This document shows positions 59,878 through 64,000 of a stretch of 64,000 nucleotides of DNA, piece after piece. Within the stretch, counting starts at the first letter, position 1. Each line of letters starts with the position of its first letter. This stretch comes from a bacterium (GTDB taxonomy: Bacteria > CLD3 > SB21): NCBI GenBank assembly GCA_013360215.1, contig JABWCP010000003.1:124001-188000 (forward strand), in the 5' to 3' direction. The translations under genes and the position numbers were made by a program. The notes below the pieces were generated by a model, which saw only the letters and a list, made by a program, of their open reading frames with translations, was not told where the DNA came from and did no database searches.

Positions 59878-62800
59878 ATGAGAGGGTTTTTACGATCCCG
59901 CAGTTGGTTGATCATGACGGCAACCATCACTGCACTGGCTGTAATCACGACGTCCGATTGGAAACCGAGCCAACCGGAGCAATACCGAAAAAAGAAAGAA
60001 GAAGTCAAACGTTTTGACAAACCCGATGAATTTATCAAAGCATTTCGCGATATGCGGATCCGCGACGGTAAAACCAAATCGGATTATCCGCAAAACTATA
60101 AGTTAACTGAAATGCGCCGTTTCGGAATTATCCCGAAAGACGGAGAAATAGGAACCTCAGTTCAGCGTATAGGCAAAACCGGTGCAACACTGGACTGGGT
60201 TGAACGCGGGCCCAACAATGTGCCCGGACGTACACGCGGTATGATCGTAGATCCCGACGATGCCACAGGTGCGACGTGGTTTGCCGGATCCGTCGGCGGC
60301 GGTGTTTGGAAAACCACCAATAGCGGTTTTTCATGGACTCCGTTGACCGAAGGCATCCCCAATCTTGCTACGACCTCACTCGCAATGGCTCCCTCCAATC
60401 ATAATATTATTTATGTCGGCACAGGAGAAGGCTTCGGTAATTTAGACGGTGTCGGCGGTGATGGTATTTTTAAAACGACCAACAAAGGCGCGAGCTGGAC
60501 ACAACTTGCAAGTACGATCGCCGTTAATTCTTCCAGTTCAAATCGTAATTTTGAATTTGTTAATCGAATCTCCGTTCATCCGACCGATCCCAGCACTTTG
60601 GTCGTCGCTACAAATACCGGTATTATGCGTTCTACCGATGGCGGTGATACTTGGACCAAAGTACATACTTCAGCATCGGCGGTTCAAGATCTTGTGGCAA
60701 ATCCTCAAAATTGGAATACGCAGTATGCATCCAAAAATGCAAGCGGGATTATTAAATCTTTAGACGGTGGGATTACATGGACGAGCTATTCCACCGGAAT
60801 TACACAAGCGCAACGTATAGAGGTTGCCATATCACCGGTGGATACCAATCGTCTATATTTAGCGGTTGAGAATGCATCCGATTTATCGGATTTGTATGTA
60901 ACCTATAACGGCGGTACACAATGGTACCTAGTAAACGTTCAAACCGGTACCAATCCTGATTGGCTTAACGGCCAAGGATGGTATGATAATACCATCGTCG
61001 CCCACCCAACTAATCCTAATGTATGCTATACAGCCGGTGTATCCGTTTTCAAACATAGTATTGTCGGTGACGGGCCCACTGTCCGTGTAACTCTAGTAGA
61101 CACCGTCGGAACGGCCGGTTGGCTTGCGTTCCAAAATTTTGGACTTTCATATTTAGGCGGCGGTGTAAGTACAGGAGAAAATGGATTTGGAAGCACCAAC
61201 CCCGTTGGACTCACAAGCCAAGATTCCAATATGAGTATCGAAGTTCGTTTTGGACCCGGCCGCTCTCAAAAAGCCCATCGTTTCAAAACCGACGCTCAAG
61301 GAGCAGGACAAACATCGCCAAACTATAAATATCAAAATTATGTAAATGTGCCTTTTGAAGCGTGGGATGTAACCAATAACCGTCAAATCAACATTAGTTT
61401 TCGTGATGAAAACAATGACGGCGAATTTGACATAGAGCTGAGCTCCGGAGACGGCGTATATCGAGAATATTTTTTCGTCGAAGGATCCACGTACAACAGT
61501 GGCACTCCGGATCCTAATATTACCGTTGACGGGGGTTTTAAATACAGAGTAGTACTTGAAGTAGGACCGGCACTTCCGACTGATGTGGATTGGAATCCTG
61601 CAACCATTCCGGATTCAAAAATTTCCCTGACACGTATTACCAATCAAACAAAACTTCGCACATCGGAAGTACGTTCTGATCCCTATGGACAATTTAGCGG
61701 ACCTAACTCCAATGTGCATCCGGATCACCACAATCTGATGATTATTCCGGTCGCCGGTGCACCGTTTAAAATACTCAATGCGAACGATGGTGGTGTGTGG
61801 ATATCTTTGGATTCGGCCGGATCATTTGCCTTAGCAAGCGGCGGATACAATACGACCCAATTTTACGGAGTTGACAAAGCTAAAGGATCGAATACATATA
61901 TCGCCGGCGCACAGGATAATGGTACATGGTTGAGTTCTGCAAATCCCACATCAACATCCGGATGGGCTTCGAAAATCGGAGGCGACGGGTTTGAAGCGCT
62001 GTGGAACTACGGAAACTCAAACTTGTTACTTGGCGCGTCGCAATTCAACGGCGTCCAACGTTCTTCCAATGCAGGTGCATCGTTTTCAAATTCAATTTCA
62101 GGATTGGCAACCGGTTCCGGTAATGCACCTTTTGTGTCTAACTTGTCTAATTCCCCACTTGATCCTGATCTTGTATTTGCGGTAGGCGCTCAAGGGGTTT
62201 ATCGCTCTACTAATTTTGGATCGTCATGGACTCTTGTTTCAATTCCTTCGCAATGGGGTATGTGGAGCATGTCAGGTACAGAGATATCATTAGCCAATTC
62301 AAATATCGTTTGGGCACATGGAGGGATGTCTAATACTGGTACGCGCCGAAAAGTTCATGTATCAAAAGATCGAGGTGCCACTTTCGCTCCTGTTAATAAC
62401 TACCTTACTAACAGCAATGACACGACTTCGACGATCGGATTGATTAGTGGATTTGCTACGCACCCCCGTGAAGACAGCACAGCCTATGCTTTGTTTTCAG
62501 TTGCCGATGCTCCGAAAATTTTGCGAACGACTAATTTAGGATCCACTTGGGAGGATATTTCCGGATTCGGCGATGATAACAACAGCAGTAACGGCTTTCC
62601 CGATGTTGCGGTTTATACATTGATCGTAATGCCGCATAACACCAATGAAATTTGGGCCGGTACGGAGATTGGTTTATTTATTTCTACCAATAACGGTGCA
62701 ACATGGTCCTATGCCAATAACGGTCTTCCTGCGGTAGCCATCTGGCAAATGTCTATCAAAGACAAACAGGTGATCGTCGCAACCCACGGGCGTGGGGTGT

Positions 62801-63996
62801 GGACCGTAGATATATCCGGTATCCCTGCTATACCTACATCATCCGGAACGATAGCCACAATGCGACTAGGAAAGAATTTTTCCAAAGTGTTTGCCGCAAA
62901 ACTTTCTTCCTATTTTACTAATCCGGATGGAACGGGCTTTACCTATTCTGTCAAAACTTCCAACGGTGGCGTCGTGCCGGTGATTTCTTCCGACTCGCTA
63001 TATCTTACGAGCACGACCGATTATGTGGGAAGTGTGACCGTTAGCGCATACGCCTACAATGGTTATAAGCTCAACAAATCGTTTACTGTTAATGTCGAAA
63101 ACGATGTTGTTGCCCCAGTATTGTCGGTTGGCGCCCTGACTACACCGGCTATTGATGCAGTCAAGTTTGGGGTCACGGCGGACGAACCCATTAAAAATGT
63201 ATTATTAGCGGTCAATAGCCAGTCGGTGAGTTTGTCCAAACAAGGTAATATTTATTTTGGAACGTACACGATCGCTTCATCGCGCACACTCACGGTGGCC
63301 GTCAGCGCTAAAGATACTTCTGATAACCTTTCATCCAAAAACGTGACCTATAATGTTGCTGCACTGTCGAAACCACTAGTAATTGATAAATATACCATTA
63401 CGGGTAAGGGTAACGAGGGGTATATTTTGGCCACGACCACAGCGGCTGAAAATATTCCTACCGGATGGACGGAAATCGCGCCTGCGATTCGCATGATGGC
63501 GACGGCTCCCGGCGCTGATCTTAAAGTCGAAGCCAATGTACAAGGGTTACAAGACGTTGTTGCTGACCCACAATTCGACGAATCCCGCATAGGTATTTAC
63601 GAATTTGCAGAAGGCCAATGGCGCCACATAGCGGAAGCTAATAATGGACGCGTCATGGCCAAGCATACAGGCAATCCGGTAGCTATTTACTATAATCCGG
63701 ATTATAACGTTGTCCCAAATAAATATGAGCTCGAGCAGAATTATCCCAATCCGTTTAACCCCAGTACAATGATTCGTTATTCTGTTAAGAATGAAGGCCG
63801 TGTAGTGATCAAAGTGTACAATATGCTTGGACAAGAAGTGCGTACATTGGTTAATGAACACAAACCGGCAGGGCGCTTTAACGTTTCTTGGGACGGTCGA
63901 AATAATGCGGGACAAACGGTTTCAACCGGCGTTTACATTTATCGTATGCAGGCTGGTTCTGTCATTCAAAACCGCAAAATGCTTTTTGTAAAATAA
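59878..63996 (+). CDS. Secreted sortilin/BNR-propeller protein with type IX secretion sorting domain
   Basis: The 1,372-residue protein has a signal-anchor-like N-terminus (WLIMTATITALAVITTS). A long beta-propeller of VPS10/BNR-type blades follows (for example GSVGGGVWKTTNSGFSWTPL, IYVGTGEGF, GGDTWTKVHT, GSSWTLVSIPSQWGMWSM), with an insertion near residues 380-580 rich in Gly and Asn. A Cadherin/Ig-like region spans ~985-1150. The C-terminal ~95-residue sorting domain has LEQNYPNPFNPSTMIRYSVK, VYNMLGQEVRTLVNEHKPAG and GVYIYRM. That domain directs the protein through the type IX system. The secretion machinery is not in the window. Confidence 0.9.
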   Translation: MRGFLRSRSWLIMTATITALAVITTSDWKPSQPEQYRKKKEEVKRFDKPDEFIKAFRDMRIRDGKTKSDYPQNYKLTEMRRFGIIPKDGEIGTSVQRIGKTGATLDWVERGPNNVPGRTRGMIVDPDDATGATWFAGSVGGGVWKTTNSGFSWTPLTEGIPNLATTSLAMAPSNHNIIYVGTGEGFGNLDGVGGDGIFKTTNKGASWTQLASTIAVNSSSSNRNFEFVNRISVHPTDPSTLVVATNTGIMRSTDGGDTWTKVHTSASAVQDLVANPQNWNTQYASKNASGIIKSLDGGITWTSYSTGITQAQRIEVAISPVDTNRLYLAVENASDLSDLYVTYNGGTQWYLVNVQTGTNPDWLNGQGWYDNTIVAHPTNPNVCYTAGVSVFKHSIVGDGPTVRVTLVDTVGTAGWLAFQNFGLSYLGGGVSTGENGFGSTNPVGLTSQDSNMSIEVRFGPGRSQKAHRFKTDAQGAGQTSPNYKYQNYVNVPFEAWDVTNNRQINISFRDENNDGEFDIELSSGDGVYREYFFVEGSTYNSGTPDPNITVDGGFKYRVVLEVGPALPTDVDWNPATIPDSKISLTRITNQTKLRTSEVRSDPYGQFSGPNSNVHPDHHNLMIIPVAGAPFKILNANDGGVWISLDSAGSFALASGGYNTTQFYGVDKAKGSNTYIAGAQDNGTWLSSANPTSTSGWASKIGGDGFEALWNYGNSNLLLGASQFNGVQRSSNAGASFSNSISGLATGSGNAPFVSNLSNSPLDPDLVFAVGAQGVYRSTNFGSSWTLVSIPSQWGMWSMSGTEISLANSNIVWAHGGMSNTGTRRKVHVSKDRGATFAPVNNYLTNSNDTTSTIGLISGFATHPREDSTAYALFSVADAPKILRTTNLGSTWEDISGFGDDNNSSNGFPDVAVYTLIVMPHNTNEIWAGTEIGLFISTNNGATWSYANNGLPAVAIWQMSIKDKQVIVATHGRGVWTVDISGIPAIPTSSGTIATMRLGKNFSKVFAAKLSSYFTNPDGTGFTYSVKTSNGGVVPVISSDSLYLTSTTDYVGSVTVSAYAYNGYKLNKSFTVNVENDVVAPVLSVGALTTPAIDAVKFGVTADEPIKNVLLAVNSQSVSLSKQGNIYFGTYTIASSRTLTVAVSAKDTSDNLSSKNVTYNVAALSKPLVIDKYTITGKGNEGYILATTTAAENIPTGWTEIAPAIRMMATAPGADLKVEANVQGLQDVVADPQFDESRIGIYEFAEGQWRHIAEANNGRVMAKHTGNPVAIYYNPDYNVVPNKYELEQNYPNPFNPSTMIRYSVKNEGRVVIKVYNMLGQEVRTLVNEHKPAGRFNVSWDGRNNAGQTVSTGVYIYRMQAGSVIQNRKMLFVK

Positions 63997-64000
63997 GTTT

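Overview
The window comes from a bacterium of the FCB superphylum (Bacteroidetes/Chlorobi/Ignavibacteria-like). The best evidence is a 1,372-residue secreted protein at 59.9-64.0 kb that ends in a type IX secretion sorting domain with the NYPNPFNPST motif. Other supporting features are a DUF2911/TPR protein, a periplasmic propeller histidine kinase, several exported beta-rich proteins and CHAT/TPR proteins. The species cannot be fixed from the sequence. No rRNA, tRNA, CRISPR array or transposase gene was seen.

Region 1 (0.3-13.4 kb, almost all on the minus strand) is a defence island built on a type I restriction-modification operon. Reading along the minus strand the order is hsdR, a GIY-YIG nuclease, hsdS, a possible uracil-DNA-glycosylase-like gene, a HigB/HigA/SecB-like toxin-antitoxin-chaperone module, rloA-rloB, abiEi-abiEii and hsdM. 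The island carries its own assembly scars. Two ~120-bp broken copies of the hsdM 5' end sit at the borders of the inserted modules. A broken copy of the hsdR 3' end lies on the other side of the GIY-YIG insertion. The island is also sprinkled with palindromes whose 12-nt loop is conserved (TCGACTTCGCTC-like) while the stems differ. Some are nested in each other, some lie in frame inside hsdR, and one half-palindrome has been amplified into a 40-bp tandem array.

Region 2 (13.4-31.6 kb) is an accessory region with low synteny. It holds two exported beta-rich proteins, a small operon with a membrane protein and a histidine kinase (16.1-18.1 kb), and two paralogous AraC-type regulators. It also holds a deaminase-like protein with a signal peptide, a JAMM peptidase paired with a protein that has an Ada-like zinc site, a patatin-like phospholipase and an M15 peptidase. 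An ECF sigma / zinc-finger-TPR anti-sigma / CHAT cluster follows. The CHAT protease is split: the catalytic half is on the plus strand (27.9-28.7 kb), and a TPR protein that stops in the middle of its CHAT domain is on the minus strand (29.1-31.5 kb).

Region 3 (31.7-37.9 kb) is a complete TetR-TolC-adaptor-RND efflux operon with a candidate TetR operator. It is followed by a secreted DM9-repeat protein and a DUF2911/TPR protein.

Region 4 (40.9-48.1 kb, minus strand) is the strongest candidate for an undescribed system. It is a compact five-gene operon: a von Willebrand A lipoprotein with a thrombospondin-3-like calcium motif, a three-helix membrane protein, a tubulin/FtsZ-like protein, a 1,129-residue actin/Hsp70-like ATPase, and a membrane-anchored coiled-coil protein. 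It pairs an actin-fold and a tubulin-fold nucleotidase with an exported adhesion-type domain.

Region 5 (48.5-64.0 kb) is mostly core-like. It has an NSS amino-acid transporter with its tiny MetS-like subunit, FtsX, a large sensor kinase, a gamma-carbonic-anhydrase-like hexapeptide protein, two single-domain response regulators, a metallo-beta-lactamase-fold hydrolase, DprA, a small lipoprotein and the T9SS cargo protein.
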